Assembly: GCA_001630475.1 (NCBI GenBank)
Contig: KV419415.1
Span: 62,001-126,000, forward strand
Length of the DNA stretch: 64,000 nucleotides
Reading direction: 5' to 3'
Origin: Sistotremastrum niveocremeum HHB9708
Taxonomy: Eukaryota; Basidiomycota; Agaricomycetes; Sistotremastrales; Sistotremastraceae
Shown here piece after piece: positions 31,795 to 44,782 of this stretch (position 1 is the stretch's first letter; every line of letters starts with the position of its first letter). The translations under genes were made by a program, and so were the position numbers. Below the pieces are notes generated by a model. That model was not told the origin of the DNA, ran no database searches, and saw only the letters and a list, made by a program, of their open reading frames with translations.

Positions 31795-34316
31795 ATGTCT
31801 TCGACCATGGATGGCAGGCATGCGTCAGAAGCAGACCCTATCACTGGTACGCTATCTGTCTCAGCAATTCGCCCACTTTACCGATAAATTAATCACCGGA
31901 TGCAGTCTTCCAGGCATCTATATCAAAAGCTATAGCCGAACAGAAGGCTTTCCTTGAGCAGCAAATAATCCATTTTCATCAAATGAGCGAACAATTCAAC
32001 CGAGTCATCTCTTCTAGCCCACTAGCAGGGGCTCATTCACGACAGCCCTCGGTCCCAAATCCTCTTCCTCGAGCACCACCAGCCTTTCAAAAGCATCCGA
32101 TATCTCACGGACGCACAACCTCAGACTCTACTTTGATAAGTAATCCAGCCAGGGTCAACAAACTGGGGCAGCCGCTTGCTCGTCGGGAGCTGGATGATGA
32201 TCTTGGCTGGTCGGCGGTATTACCGATTGCGCTTAAACGAATGCACGATATGGCGGGGTCTTGGAAAGAAAGTTTGGACACCACTCTCCTTTTCGTAAGT
32301 TCAACAATACTATGTCGCTTCTACTAAGCTTCTAATAAATCGAACAATAGATTGCCCTGTTTTCGGCTATCGTCACCGCTTTTCTGTTGGCTACTCTCAA
32401 TTCCGTATCCCCTGCACCAGGTCAGGGTACAGAGCCACTGCTGAAAAACCTGACTGAAATCATATATCAAATCGCCCTTATGAACGGAATGAACACTCCA
32501 AACGTATCAGCTCCTGTAGCTTTTGTTCCCGCCGCATCCGACGAAATAGCAGCCGCTTTTTGGTACGGGTCTTTAATACTGAGCGTGAGTCAAATTTTCT
32601 CTTCATTGTCAGCACATGCGCAAGTCTGATGTCATCCGCGGTAGATTTTGTGCGCAGGTCTCTCTACCTTTGCACGATTCCAAATGCTTGATCTCCAAGA
32701 AATCCCTCGTGCGAAGAGTTTTTGGGAGAAAGTAATGCGGTTAAGGGACCGAGAATACTGGGCCCAAAAATTGATCAATCCCACCTTCGATGCCCTAAAC
32801 TGGTCTATTATTCTAGCCATTGCTTTGTTTATGGCCGGCCTGCTTTTTCAATTGTGGAACTTACACTCGTCGATCACTGCCCCACTTATCCTCGCAACAA
32901 GTGCCATCGGGACTTTCTTCGCCGGAGTTGTCTTTATATTCATTCTATTCTCCACTTTCCATGCAGTGTTTTACGAGGAATCACCATTCACTACCTCATT
33001 CTCAAATGGTGTTCGTCGTATTTCTCGTTGGTTCAGGGGCGTTTTCTTTTCACCAACCATCATCTTGAGGGGGATTCTCCGTTCGATACTGGTACAGTCG
33101 TGGAATGTTCGGACGTCGATATTTCATCCTCTACGAGGATTAAAAAATTGTCTGCGTTGGGTCGTCAGAACTCTGTCCGACTTTCGACACACAGTTTCCA
33201 ATCTTTCTTCTCGATGTCTCTCGCTCGTTCACTCCTATGACATGCAACTGTTTCGTCGGGGATATTTTTCTCTCCATTTTAACAAGGTGCAGGCTCTGAA
33301 CTCAGGACATTTCGTCCTTCCTGACGTCTTCTTGGGTGCGTTACTGAAATTTGAACGCTTGTCCGGATACGACCAGAGAAGCGTATTGGAGGAGATAGCA
33401 AAAGATCTCTTCTTGAGCTTCTTGTATTCCCATTTTCTTTCCATTTTTTGGTGTTCCCAGAATGCCGAAGAAAAGGAGTATCGTCTGCGATATCTCCATA
33501 TCGTCGTGGATATAGGAAGACAACTGCGCCCCGCTATCGATTCATATCCGGGGAATCTCTTAGCCGACATGAGGAGCTTTCTGGAAAACTGGACGCCGGT
33601 TCCAAGCCAATTGCAAGTGACAGCCCCTGCCCTAATTCCTGATCGTTCTGGCCGCACGGCCACATGTCGTGCCATGGTAGCACTTATGAACCGACTCAGA
33701 AGGAAGGGAAAGTTGCCGCCTGTCCATGCCGACAGTACTTCTAGCGGCGATACGAAGTTGAAAATCGATTTCAGTCACTTGGCCTTCTACTTCGCTCCGT
33801 TTCCACATATTTATTTGAATCCTTCGGCCAAGCAGATCACTGCCAAGATCGAACTTCGCTCAATCATTTCGCGAGAGGCCTTATTATTTCTGATGGAGAA
33901 ATATGCGACCGAGGACTCCTTCCAACATGCGTCGGTTGCCAAGTTCCTTGGAGATTGCGATACAATCTTGAAGGATCATGGCGCCACTGCAACAGGGCCT
34001 TTAGCGATACCGTCCGATGATGAAGAGATCTCCCACGATGACCATTCAAACGATATTGCTGGCTCAGCAGCTGAGGACGCGTTCAAACCATTGACGGAAG
34101 AAGATCGTGTCAAACTGTCGGATTATTTGGGAAGCATGGCTTTCATCATGAACAATCTTCGCCACCGTCGAAGAAGTCACATGGGTTAGTGATATCAATA
34201 CTTTGCTGGAGGGAAACTGAAACTAAGCCTTAGGATATCAACCGCTTGACTATCCTGCCTACGAACAACGGAAGACGTCGTCGTCGGATGACTCGAGCCC
34301 CTCAGAAGAGCAGTAA
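31795..34316 (+). CDS. DUF6535-like multi-pass membrane protein
   Basis: Basidiomycete membrane protein of unknown function. Exons 31795-31846, 31906-32294, 32351-32584, 32645-34184 and 34234-34316; 765 aa. The block from 'DLGWSAVLPIALKRMHDM' through 'WKESLDTTLLF', a first membrane segment ('IALFSAIVTAFLLATL'), a loop ending 'AAFWYGSLILS' and a second segment matches the DUF6535 arrangement as I remember it. Two further membrane segments are 'NWSIILAIALFMAGLLFQLW' and 'ILATSAIGTFFAGVVFIFIL'. The long C-terminal part is presumably cytosolic and ends in an acidic, Ser-rich tail. All splice sites are GT-AG and in phase. No catalytic motif was seen; family assignment is from memory. Confidence 0.78.
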
Positions 34317-35167
34317 TGTGATCGACTACATCTTAGGTATGTCCTGACTATATGGTTGCATCAAGACGAGTTTTTAATTGTATTGTAAGGGGTCTTCGAT
34401 AGGTGAGGTTCGCCCCAGCCATATCATTGTATCAAAGGCGAAACCAAGGCTCTTGAGTCTTGATTCCCGGAAAATCGACACTCATCGATTGATTCTACTA
34501 GAGATTGTTCTTGATATGGAAGTCCGAATCCTTGTACTAGTAAATCATCATGACTTATCCGCCGACACTCCAGGAAGGTCAGCAATTGTACAGTGCAAAA
34601 AAACGATTTAATCTGATTTCTTGGACGGATTCGACGCAACGACAGCCAGAAACTCTCCGAGCTTATTCATGACTGCAGCAAGGAACCTGGCGAATACGAA
34701 TGAGAGGAAATCCTTCTTCCGTATTTGTCGACACCGCGTCATCGCCTGCGTCATTGGCTTCGTTAGGATTCCTCCATATTTCGCACGTGCCCACAATACT
34801 AGGATGACTCAGTATTTAACGCGTAGATCGGTGTGATCGAATCGCCGGAAAGCATTGGCATGGTGAATGTGGAATGGTGAGTCGATCGGTAGCGATCGAC
34901 AATGTGGGGAGAGGACCTGCTATAAGTACTTCGGTCCTCACCACACACAATATATAACTATCCATGTACCCATATCAAACAGATCTACAAACCCAAATCC
35001 TGTAAACCGAAAGACCGAGAAAACTCGAAAAGAATAAATCCAAGAAAACCTGCCGTACAACGGTAGAAGCGAGGAAGACCCACAAGACCCATTAGAAAAT
35101 CATACAGTTAGTCTACATCTAAAATCCGAAATCCAGAACCCAAAGCAAATCCGAAACAAGAAAGCAT
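34317..35167. other. Convergent intergenic region
   Basis: About 850 bp between a plus-strand and a minus-strand 3' end. Short frames only. A TATAAG motif near 34921 has no gene to serve on either strand. Confidence 0.35.
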
Positions 35168-36076
35168 CTAGGACTTCAAGACAAGTCCGTCCCACACTCT
35201 ATACGGATTCTTACTCCACTCTTCCATGACTCCATCGAAATACGCCTTACGGATAACGACCCGCTCATCCCTCCTCTCAATCTCCTTAGTCAGCTTCCAT
35301 ATTCCCGCAGTCTCGTCATGCTCATCTTCCCACTTGGCCGGATATATCGAAATCACAAGCACCTTCAACGCCGAGGGCGCCGAAAGGAGTGAAGAGATGC
35401 ATTGAGCGAAGATGATATCGTTCTCCTCGTTCGCGTGCTCTCGACGAGGGAGTGATAGATGCGATAGGTGATGGAGAGGGACAGGAACGGATGAGAGGAT
35501 GCGTAGTGGGTCGACCCATTGAGTCAGAGCCGTATCGTGAGGTGGCTCGGCGAAATGAAGATGGGTCGTATTCGGGAGAAGCGCCATGAGCGCTGGGGAG
35601 GTTATCGGTGTCAAGTTGGTCAGAGTAAGATGGAGACCGAGAGGAGTGGAAATTGGTCTATCGGTGAGAGATAGGACGTTGATATTAGGGTTGCGCCCGA
35701 CGAGCGCTGTCGAAGGTGATGAGGGTATCAAAGCCGAGTTGAGGAACAGTGAACGGAGGTTTGGACAGGCGTGGAGGACGGAGATGATAGCTTCGTCCCT
35801 GCCTTCGAAGGCTGGGATAGCAGTGATGGCAAGGCTGCCGACGTACTCTCCAACTTTCCTCCCATCTCTCAAGCTCTCGTTTTTCGCGAAAAGTTTGAGC
35901 GCTCGAGCTGATTTGAGAACGACTCGACGATATAGTATCCAGTCGATAAGTTTACAGACGTGAGAGCAGATTAGTGCGAGTCGGAAGACTGAGGAAGGGA
36001 GAAGAGTGATGGCGGTCTCTAGAATTTCGAACTGGATTTCGTTGGGGAGGCGCAGGATAAGTGCCTGGGACGACAT
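35168..36076 (-). CDS. F-box-like protein, single exon
   Basis: 302 aa in one exon. The N-terminus 'LRLPNEIQFEILETAITLLP' and 'CSHVCKLIDWILYRRVVL' form the common basidiomycete F-box type ('..V.....ILYR.V.L'). The remainder is a degenerate LRR-like region ('ACPNLRSLFLNSA', 'LPNTTHLHFAEPP'). It is unrelated in sequence to the A and B subfamilies and lacks their introns. Likely an SCF adaptor with unknown substrate. Confidence 0.75.
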   Translation of the reverse strand: MSSQALILRLPNEIQFEILETAITLLPSSVFRLALICSHVCKLIDWILYRRVVLKSARALKLFAKNESLRDGRKVGEYVGSLAITAIPAFEGRDEAIISVLHACPNLRSLFLNSALIPSSPSTALVGRNPNINVLSLTDRPISTPLGLHLTLTNLTPITSPALMALLPNTTHLHFAEPPHDTALTQWVDPLRILSSVPVPLHHLSHLSLPRREHANEENDIIFAQCISSLLSAPSALKVLVISIYPAKWEDEHDETAGIWKLTKEIERRDERVVIRKAYFDGVMEEWSKNPYRVWDGLVLKS

Positions 36077-36763
36077 TGTGATTAGGGCTCTCTAAGTCGA
36101 GCAGCGATTAGTGTTGGGGGATGATGGGGGTATAGTCCAGAGAAGAATAGGAGAGTCTAGAGTCTAACGAGACAAGGCAAGGGCAAAGGGGAGACAGTCA
36201 AGCACGCTCTATCGGGGAGAAATCCATATGCATCGCCTCGCCATAACGTTATCAGCGGTATCCAACAGAATTCGAAAAAGCGCTATGAGTTGGCAAAACG
36301 CCGAGCACCGAAGGTAGCCGAATAAGCAATTCTCGGCGGTCCTGCCGAAGATGCCGTGTTATGCCGAGAGACCGGAGAGGAACGGAACCGCTCGGTTGCC
36401 TTGTTTCGGCTCCGAATCGCCGAAGCGTGCCTTTCGCTCCTCCTTTTCGCCTTCGTGTCGTGTGATACTATTTGTTTACAGGTATAGACAGAGCTGGGAA
36501 GCAACGTTAGGAAACAATCGTTATGACATCGCCGTGGGCACTCGGACATCCTATAAACACGAACATATTTTGTGGATGTCAATTTGTTCCAATACTCACT
36601 GGCAGCGTGGCAAACCACCAGGTATCTTCATCATGAGCGTCATGCTCTCGTACCGCCTGTGACATCCCATAGTTGCTAAGACGACGCGTCTATGGCTTCT
36701 GACTAAAGGAGAGACTGGAAGAAAAGGGTTGCTACTCCAAAACTTCGATTAGGCCCGGCGACT
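36077..36763. other. Intergenic region
   Basis: About 690 bp between two minus-strand F-box genes. Several GCCGA motifs on both strands between 36300 and 36430; their meaning is unclear. No supported gene. Confidence 0.35.
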
Positions 36764-38467
36764 TTATGCCTCGACTAGCTCTCCCACTTCGCTCCTAATT
36801 AGCGAGACCCGAGCATGATCATCAACCCCCACGTCAATCTCTAAGCGCTGTATCATTGCCCCTCTCAACCTTCTATCGCGCACGAACTCAAAAAGTGAGT
36901 CCAGCGAATAAAGAGAGTCTTGGAGGCGAAGACGAGCAAGATGAGGGCATAGAAGTCTCTCAGATTTGAACGCTAGAATGACGCGGTCTGCATCTTCAGA
37001 ACGCAAAACGCAAATCTCACGAAGATTTGTAAGAACCCTGATTGCTGACTGTAATAAAAGTTCTTGGGGATCATCCGGAGTTTCAGGAAATTTGACCAGG
37101 ATCAAGACTACGAGATGTTGGAATATCGTCGGAGAGTCAGAGATGAAATCGAGAACAGCTTCTGTTAAATATTGATCCTCATGGCAGCACCATTCGTGGA
37201 CTCTGACGTCAAAGGATCCTGGCTCGTCCCTCGAAGTGAGAGTCACCGTTTCGGGAGTCACTTTGAGGGTATCCTGAAACTGCACTCGAGGCGCGATCAA
37301 TGGCGCGAAAATGACGTCGACTTCTTCTTCGCCTTCCCATCTCAACACCAGCTCAACGCGAGCAGTCGGAGGAATTATAAGGTGAACCACGATATCCCTG
37401 ATGATTGGCCAATCGAGTTGATCAATTGTCAATGTCTCCAACGACTTCATGTCGATACGGCCGGGAGAGCTAGGCGGCCGAATGGGACCTTCCAGAAAAT
37501 CGGATTCGGTGACGATGATACACGACCTTAAGTGCGAGACTTTCTCAAGGATGTAGAGAATATCTTCGTTCTTCAAGCTTCCTCCACATTCAAGGCGAAG
37601 ATCGGTGAGCTGAGTCAGGACTGACCAAGACTCTGCATTTAACTGCACGCTTTGGAGATGGAGATGTCGCAACTCCGGCGCGTGAACGTCCAGAATTTCT
37701 TCATCGCGAAGAAGATCCCTAGAGGCGAATGTAGCTTCCGTCAATCGAGGGAAGGAGGCGGCTTGTTTCTGGGACATGAACTTGTTCAGGGTGGTGACTC
37801 TGATAGGGAAACCGTCCTCCGTGATTTCAGTACCAGATCCGACCCAAACTATCCCGAGACAGGTTATTCGAGACGCATTCGAGGCTATCAGCTCCGAGGC
37901 ATGGGCACACAGGACATCTTTGTGTGAGATGGACAAGATCGTATGAAGCTTGAGAGCGTGATTCCGGCTTCGCGATGCAAAGAGTTGGGCAAGTGACGGA
38001 TGCCAATCGAACCATATGGCACTCCAGAACGAAGCCGTTTCGATGATGACAGTTCGCCATCTCGAACATCTGTGAAGGGTTTCAATATGATATACTATGA
38101 GAACAGCACTATCTCACACTCACATGAATAGAAGGAATCGCCATTGGAGGCCAAACGCTGAAGATTCCGTTGTATTATGCATTTCAATGACCATCCCGAA
38201 TATCTCGCTCAAAGTTTCGTCCGCCAGTTTTCCGATGCCCGTAGCGAAGTTATGAGCTCGTCTGAGAAGCAGATTTCCGTTTGGGCGGTCAGAGAACACC
38301 TGGGATATATCGAGACGTTTGAATGGGCCTAATGCCGACCATCAGAGGGTTCATATCATGGAAAAGTTTCTCTTACTGTGCCTAAGTGTGGCGCGTGTCA
38401 CAGGCGGTGGATTGGGTGGACCTGGAGGTATCCACATGCCATGAGCGTAGATCGGGAGCGTCGTCAT
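36764..38467 (-). CDS. F-box/LRR-like protein, subfamily A
   Basis: 533 aa. Exons 38377-38467, 38124-38328 and 36764-38069; phases 1 and 2. Exon 1 encodes a Pro-rich head ('MTTLPIYAHGMWIPPGPPNP'). Exon 2 carries the F-box-like 'IGKLADETLSEIFGMVIEM' and ends at 'LLFI'. Exon 3 begins 'CSRWRTVIIETASFWSAIW', the subfamily hallmark, followed by LRR-like blocks ('APELRHLHLQSVQL', 'CPHLARLRLQDSLY'). Close relative of the next gene upstream (39179-40743). Intact. Confidence 0.8.
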
Positions 38468-39178
38468 TTCTCAGATGACGGGGGGAGAACAGAGTACTCT
38501 GACACGATGTTGCCCTGTCGTTCGACACGCTTTACATAATGAATGAGCAAGCCAGTTCTGCGACTCCAAGAATATTCGGCTCACAGAGGGACGGGTTGGA
38601 TTGACCTTGGCCGTGACTGTTGGATTTGATACTCGGAAGATAGACCGTTACTGGGTTTCTTGCCCGCTGTGAACGACTGAACGTCGAGCGTCAACGTTGT
38701 TAGTTGGCATGTAAACGTAACCAAGTTTTCAGACTCCGCTCACCTCGAGCCTTGATCGAAGCCAGCACTATTACGTCGACCCGTCGATGCAGAAATTCAT
38801 GGGCTTCCCATGATCACTCTAAAGAAAAAGGGGGAGTCAGATAAAGTAGCAATTTCCACTCAGACCCAATCTTCTAAAAGTGCGAGGCCTGGGGAAAGTC
38901 AAACACGCTTGCAAACACGACCACGGGCCCCGGCGCTTACGTTGATAAATTGATAGTAAACCCCACCATAGGGTGTCTCGTAACGACATAAGGTATAATC
39001 GGTATAATCGGACCCAGAATTTTCTCGAATTTTTCTCTCCCTCAGTGCCGCTCAATAAGTCCCCCCAAAACCTACTCCTCAGCGACGAAGAAGAGTTGAA
39101 CCATTGATAGACAACATTCGGCTATAAGACTGGTAGGCACAGGAGGAAGTTACACTGTGATCAAACCCGAAAAAAAAA
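38468..39178. other. Intergenic region
   Basis: 711 bp between paralogous F-box genes. No gene, repeat or element ends were recognised. Confidence 0.35.
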
Positions 39179-40743
39179 TCACCTCGCGCGGACCTGATCT
39201 CTTGGTACCTCCAATAACTTTCCCACTTCAATTCTTATGTCCCAAGCGATAGATGGGCTGCAAGTCCCTTCGGTCATGCGTAACCATTGTATCCTTGCTC
39301 CTCGAGATCTTCTGTTACGCACGAACTCGAGCAAGAATTCTGGCGGACAATAGGAGTTTCGCAGGTCGACATGCGTAAGACGGGGACACTTGAGGATCCC
39401 AACCTCGCTTCTGAACCCAACGAAGACGTCACTCGCGTCTTCGCAACGCAATACAGAGAGGCTGAGTAAGTTTGGTAGCGCCTCGAACACGCCATGAAAG
39501 ACGGAAGGCCTGCGATCTGGGTCTCTGGGGAGGTCGACGAGAGTTAAGCTCAGCAGGTGCTCGACGATCAGAAGAGACCTCGAAATGAACTCGAACATGG
39601 AAACCAAAACGGGGTCTCCTTCAGACTGGCACCAGTCATAGAGACTGATGTCAAGGTACCCCGGTCTATCAGTTGACTTGAGTAAAAGTCTGTCGATTCG
39701 GTCATTAAGTTCTAGAGTGTCATAGAGCTGTATGCGAGGAGCTATGACCGGTGCCAAGACAACACGAGTATCGGCCGGTCCGACCTCCATGAGCCATGTC
39801 ATTACCAGCTTAATGCTAGTAGTCGCGGGAATGGATAGGTGACTCATGACATCCCTGACGCTGGGCCAGTCAAGATGGTTGATCTCGAAGCATTCGAGCG
39901 AAGCCATGACAATACGGCCCGGAGAGAGAGTTGAGAAAATGCTGCTTGGAGATCCGTCGTAGACGGTTTTGATTATGCAAGATTTCAACTGTGGGATTCT
40001 TGCAAGGATGTAAACGACGTCTTGGGAACTCAAGCAAAGTTCGAATTTGAGGTGAAGATCGGTGAGCTGGTTCAGGAAGGTCCAAGAGCCTGTACTGAAT
40101 AGCACATTCTCGAGGTGAAGGTGGGTCAAGTCTGGGGCTTGGATTTCGATTGTCTCTATGATGATGTCGGGTGAGTTTCTCAAGACAAAAGTTGCTTGAT
40201 TCAAGTGGGGGTAGAAGCTTGTTTGTTCACCTGGGTAGTAACCGTCTTCCAATAATGGGCGGATACCGACGAATCCGTCAAATGGGGGTTCTGTGTAATA
40301 TCCTTGCCAAAGCACCTTGAGAGAGCGTATTCTTGAAGTATTCGAACCAATTAATTTCGCAGCATTGGTTCCTCTTACATCCTTCGGTGAGATGGCTGAA
40401 TGCGTAAGAATATTGAGAAGATGCTGACGGCTTCTCGTCGCAAATAACTGAACGAGTTCGGGACTCCAATCAAGCCATATCGTGCTCCAAAACGACGCTG
40501 TGTCGATGAGAATGGTCCTCCATCTTGAGCATCTATGTGAATAGTGATGTGTGAGAGATATACCCTACTATCTTCCCTCCGCACTCACATGGCTAGCAGA
40601 AGTCGCCATCCAAACTGAGCATCAAAAAAGCTTTCGGATCGATACAAGTCGATAGCTATGCCGAATATCTCGCTCAATGTTTCGTCGGCAAGTTTTCCAA
40701 TCTTGGTATTGATATTTTGAATTCTTCTGCTCATTATGTCCAT
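39179..40743 (-). CDS. F-box/LRR-like protein, subfamily A
   Basis: Paralogue of 36764-38467. Exon 40589-40743 has the F-box-like 'IGKLADETLSEIFGIAIDL'; exon 39179-40532 starts 'CSRWRTILIDTASFWSTIW' and runs through LRR-like blocks ('CPRLTHVDLRNSYC') to 'VGKLLEVPRDQVRAR'. With ATG 40743 the protein is 502 aa. A short first exon, as in its sister gene, probably lies further upstream: the frame stays open and 'SSPFNPEHEN' precedes the ATG, matching 'SPFKRLD' of the sister. The true start is therefore unresolved. Confidence 0.75.
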
Positions 40744-41999
40744 ATTTTCGTGTTCAGGATTGAAAGGGGAACTCGCAGTCTTCGAGAAATGATTGAGAAA
40801 AAATGAGCCAAAAATTGTTGGATGGCTAGAATAGTCTGCTCAACGATGAAAGCCCTAGGATTTCCTTCGTGTATGTTGCGATATCGCAATTCAGAGTATT
40901 CCTCGGAGCGTGATGAGAACTGAATGTGCAATGCCTCGGATTGTTGGCAAGACGCTGAGACCCAACCTCAGACTTCAAACTCCGCCAGCAGCCTGGCAGT
41001 GCCACGCTTCAGCCAGTTGTCGAGTTCGACATCGACGGCTTGCTCAGAGACTCGCTAATTATGATTGTATAATCTGGACCTATACTATGAACGGAACGGA
41101 GACTGAAGGATACATGTACGGTTTGCCTGAATTTCCGTCTGCTTTATTTCATCCCTTTCATCCAATGACTCGTGCCTCGCAGCCTGCCAACGTTCTTCTG
41201 ATCGACCTTCGAATACTTCTCTTCTGAAGTACGCTGCAGGATAATCTCAACTACGTCCATGCCAGCGGAATGCTGGGACTCATTTTGATCAAGAGACCTG
41301 ATTATCGACATGACAGATATCTTGGTACGATTCTTACATCTCCTCGTGACACCTTCTGATTCTTCACCTCACTCTATCAGACTCGAGAAGAGCCACGAAA
41401 TATGATGCTTTCGTTTCATGAAATACCCTGGCGCAATGCTCATCCTTGACCTGAATGTTGCGGGCTCGTTTACCCTTGCCAACGAACACGATCAAATACT
41501 CGAGCATTTCATCTCGAGATTTGATCTCTGTAACCCGGAATAACATGGCGCCATGTAGGGCGCCGTTATTCTCTCTCAGATCAGCGCATCACCTTCAAAT
41601 TCTGCGTCATTTCTAGCTTATTCGGCTTCACTACGGCGCTGACGTGTCTCTCGTCAAGACCTTCAAGACCCCGTACACAAGGCCTTTTACTCTCTCTGCG
41701 AAGTGACCAACTCGAGTCCGCCTATGATGCGCAATTATATCGTGCAGAACTATTCAGTCTCTTCGAGACCGACGTATCTGAGCCTCCACGAAATTGCCGA
41801 TCTCGGGTACGACGGAGCATTTATCTCGGTCTCTTGAACAATTACTTCGTTCCGTGCCGCATATCCCTCTGCGGATACATGGCATCTCTAGAAGCATGAA
41901 ATGATACAAGAACCGAATGCATTCGTACAAGAATACCGATAGGCTCGCAATACCCTCGGGTATATATACATGTCGGCGTAGACACCTTCCCATCACCGA
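40744..41999. other. Intergenic region
   Basis: About 1.25 kb. May contain the missing first exon of the F-box gene at its left edge (to about 40930). A 60-codon minus frame at 41364-41546 has no recognisable relatives. Nothing else was seen. Confidence 0.35.
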
Positions 42000-43557
42000 T
42001 CAATGAATATCTACAATGCTCATTACAGAATGTCTCGACTGCGCACGACTAGGAGCCCAGTCCGGAACCACAACCGTTCCCCTCGAAGGCCAACTCGTCT
42101 CCGGATTCGTCTGGCGCTGACGTGTATCATCGAAAGAACCGCTTTCCAAATCGGATTCGTCAACTTCGTCACATGTGCAGACGGATTTCATGCCACTTTC
42201 CATGGCTTTTTGACAGACTGCGTAATGCGTTCGCCATCGGTTCGGAAGGCGAATGCCCCAAACCGCAAGGACATCCTGAGCCAAGACGAATGAGAATCCA
42301 TTTACGATCGCGTAAAGCTTGAAACGTACCGATTTGGTGCCCAATACCAAGAATGCGATGAGGGGACCTGTAGTATGATAAGACGAATACGCGATATACG
42401 AAGTGAATGAGAGACGTACTGGCTGCCTGAACATACTGCACGGTTATGCCCATCACTTCAAGAGATTGCTCTGAGAAACCAGCAATTTTACCGCCGCTGC
42501 CGATGCTCATGATAACATAGATCACCAGATATACTGCGCGGTATGCGCTGAATAGCGACATTCTGATAATGATGTCCCGTAGTTGCCGTCTCTCTTCGGC
42601 GGGCCGTGTTCGAGATTGGAAGAGAGATACTAAGATGAGGCCTATGATAACGTTATCGATGTAGTTACAGACACGTATAACAGAGTTCATACCGTCCAAC
42701 AAGGTTGCGATTCCAAGAATACCGATTGCAAGGAAGTAGGAGGGGACCCATATGATTCTGTGACGCTTTGAGATCAATGTACCGAGTTGAGAGACGCCGG
42801 ACGTACCCAGTGAAGTTACAAAAGTTGTCGGAGAAAGTGCTCCTTCCAGGCTGTCCAGAGATCGGTGCGCTCCACTTCAATGCATGATCAACGTCAGTCG
42901 ATGTACAAGAAGTTTGCTTATGAACCACGTACCGCGTATGTCTGGAAGAAGAAAATGAAGAACCCCACATATGGAGTATAAGCCAACTATTCGCCTTGTA
43001 AGAAATGCGAAGAGGTAGTGAGCTAGACGACGTACTGTGAGTTCGACTCGCCTCCTCCATTGACGGTCGACATACCACGACGGCTGTATAAGACAGAAAT
43101 AAAGCTGAGGGAACGTGAGCGCTTCAATTCCACTATTCATAAAAGACGGCGTACGTTCAATAAGAGACTGAGGGTGGCAAGTGAAGTCCTGTTTCTTTGC
43201 GTTAGCATTGCACACGCGGCCGAAGAGAAAACCATTCACATAATGGTGGCGCCATCATCCGATGCTTGCGTCAGAAGGCACAATCCCTGACTTGTGAGAG
43301 CTTCTAGAGGGGTGGGTCCATACACGCTAAACGTTCCACATGTCAAAGGTCAATCAAAGGTAGTTTACGGCGAGAGGCAATATCGCTTACGTCATCGATC
43401 CAGCTATTGAGAATATGATCCAGGTCACGCAGAAGTGAAATACCACGGGGGAGCGTTTGTGCTTGACAAACTGGAAAGCTATGAGGAGAAGAGGAAGGCC
43501 GATATGGCCGCCGAGAATTTCCAAGGTGAGATAGAGAGGTCGCAGAATTTTCGACAT
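42000..43557 (-). CDS. Seven-transmembrane receptor-like protein
   Basis: Ten small exons separated by GT-AG introns, about 370 aa. Seven hydrophobic segments can be followed: 'EILGGHIGLPLLLIAFQFV', 'VVFHFCVTWIIFSIAG', 'IMTSLATLSLLLN', 'AYTPYVGFFIFFFQTYA', 'GIIWVPSYFLAIGILGIATL', 'YRAVYLVIYVIMSIGSG' and 'GPLIAFLVLGTK'. A loop before segment 5 has 'DNFCNFTG' (possible disulphide and N-glycosylation); a basic loop 'QSRTRPAEERRQLRD' lies between 5 and 6. The cytosolic tail is Ser-rich and polar. This fits a large family of orphan GPCR-like proteins of mushrooms; ligand and G-protein coupling are unknown. The start ATG 43557 fits the first segment; an upstream in-frame ATG at 43659 is possible. 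Confidence 0.72.
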
Positions 43558-44782
43558 AATGGATGAGTGATTGGGGATTGGGAGAGGGGGAAGAGTGAGT
43601 TGATACAGTTCACCACCTGGGTGATTGGCAAGAACGAGAGTTGAGATACAGGTGAACACTTGAGACTAGAGCCGTGGAGAAAGGAGAGCGTAGTTGCGCG
43701 CGGCGCCAAGAGTCGGTCGACGATCCAGAAGGTGGCATTTAAGACATCAGGACTCAATTGAGCCCCAGAAGGGCGTGTGATAGAAGGAAGAAGATATAAA
43801 CTGATGGCGATCCCGACCCATTGAATCGAATGATAACCGGTCGCCTTGATAAGTCCCCTGATCTCCCGGAAAGATAATGACGTGGCCTTTCTTGGCTTTC
43901 AACTTTGCACAATGCAGCTTATTCGAGTTTCTTCGGATTGCGCGATTGCCATCCATAACCAGTCAATAACCGACAGCCTCGATATTGCAGTCCAGTGTGC
44001 TTTGGATGAGATGTTGGTCGACAGCCTGAGTTGTGAGGACGAAGCCAAGGCCCAAGAACGCACAAAAACGACCACATGCGGATTGATGTAAAAGCATAGT
44101 TATTTTGGAACCCAATTTTTGATCAGCTGGCTATTAGATCCTTGATTTGTTGGGTATCACGACCCAAGGCTGTTCGTAGCTCAGGATAACTGACGATCCG
44201 GGATCTCCCGAGTTAGCCGAAAGAATTCAAGGCTCGACCGAAATGCCCGGTTCGTTCTCTACAGCTATGCAAGTCACAGTTCCCGAGAGTCAATACAGCT
44301 ACGAGAAGAATTGGACGAACGGCATTTCAAAAGACCAAAGGAAGAAATTGGTTGTCTCCGATAACCCCTAAGAAATTGTTCGCAACATTTATGTTCCCGA
44401 AATGCACGGCACAGCATCGAGCTCGAAGAACATCAAGTTGCAGGGGCTTGAACATCAAAAAGATCCGACTCATCCGGGAAATAGTGTTTGATGATGGCAG
44501 AAAGATGTCTAGAAAAATAGAAAATAATGGACTAGACCGGAAAGGGATTGTGTCCGATATGGATCCATTCAGGTATCTATGCATGTCGGTCTTATTCGAG
44601 CGTCCAATGGAGGGGCTTGGATCAAAACATTGGAGGGCAGTACAATCTAGAGAGCCGACCGCTAGGCGAACACAACATTTGCGATTTTATTCTGGACCAA
44701 GAAAGGGGGAGGAATATACACATTACAAAGCCGAAAGCGAATGATTATTTGTACACGTATTGCAGGATTTCGATTCTAAACT
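43558..44782. other. Intergenic region
   Basis: About 1.2 kb. A 130-codon plus frame (44352-44744) has no motif and partly faces the next gene's 3' end, so it was not called. No repeats were recognised. Confidence 0.35.

Noticed and set aside
44352-44744. 130-codon plus-strand frame upstream of the HHE gene's 3' end
   Set aside because: No recognisable domain, and composition resembles the surrounding intergenic DNA.
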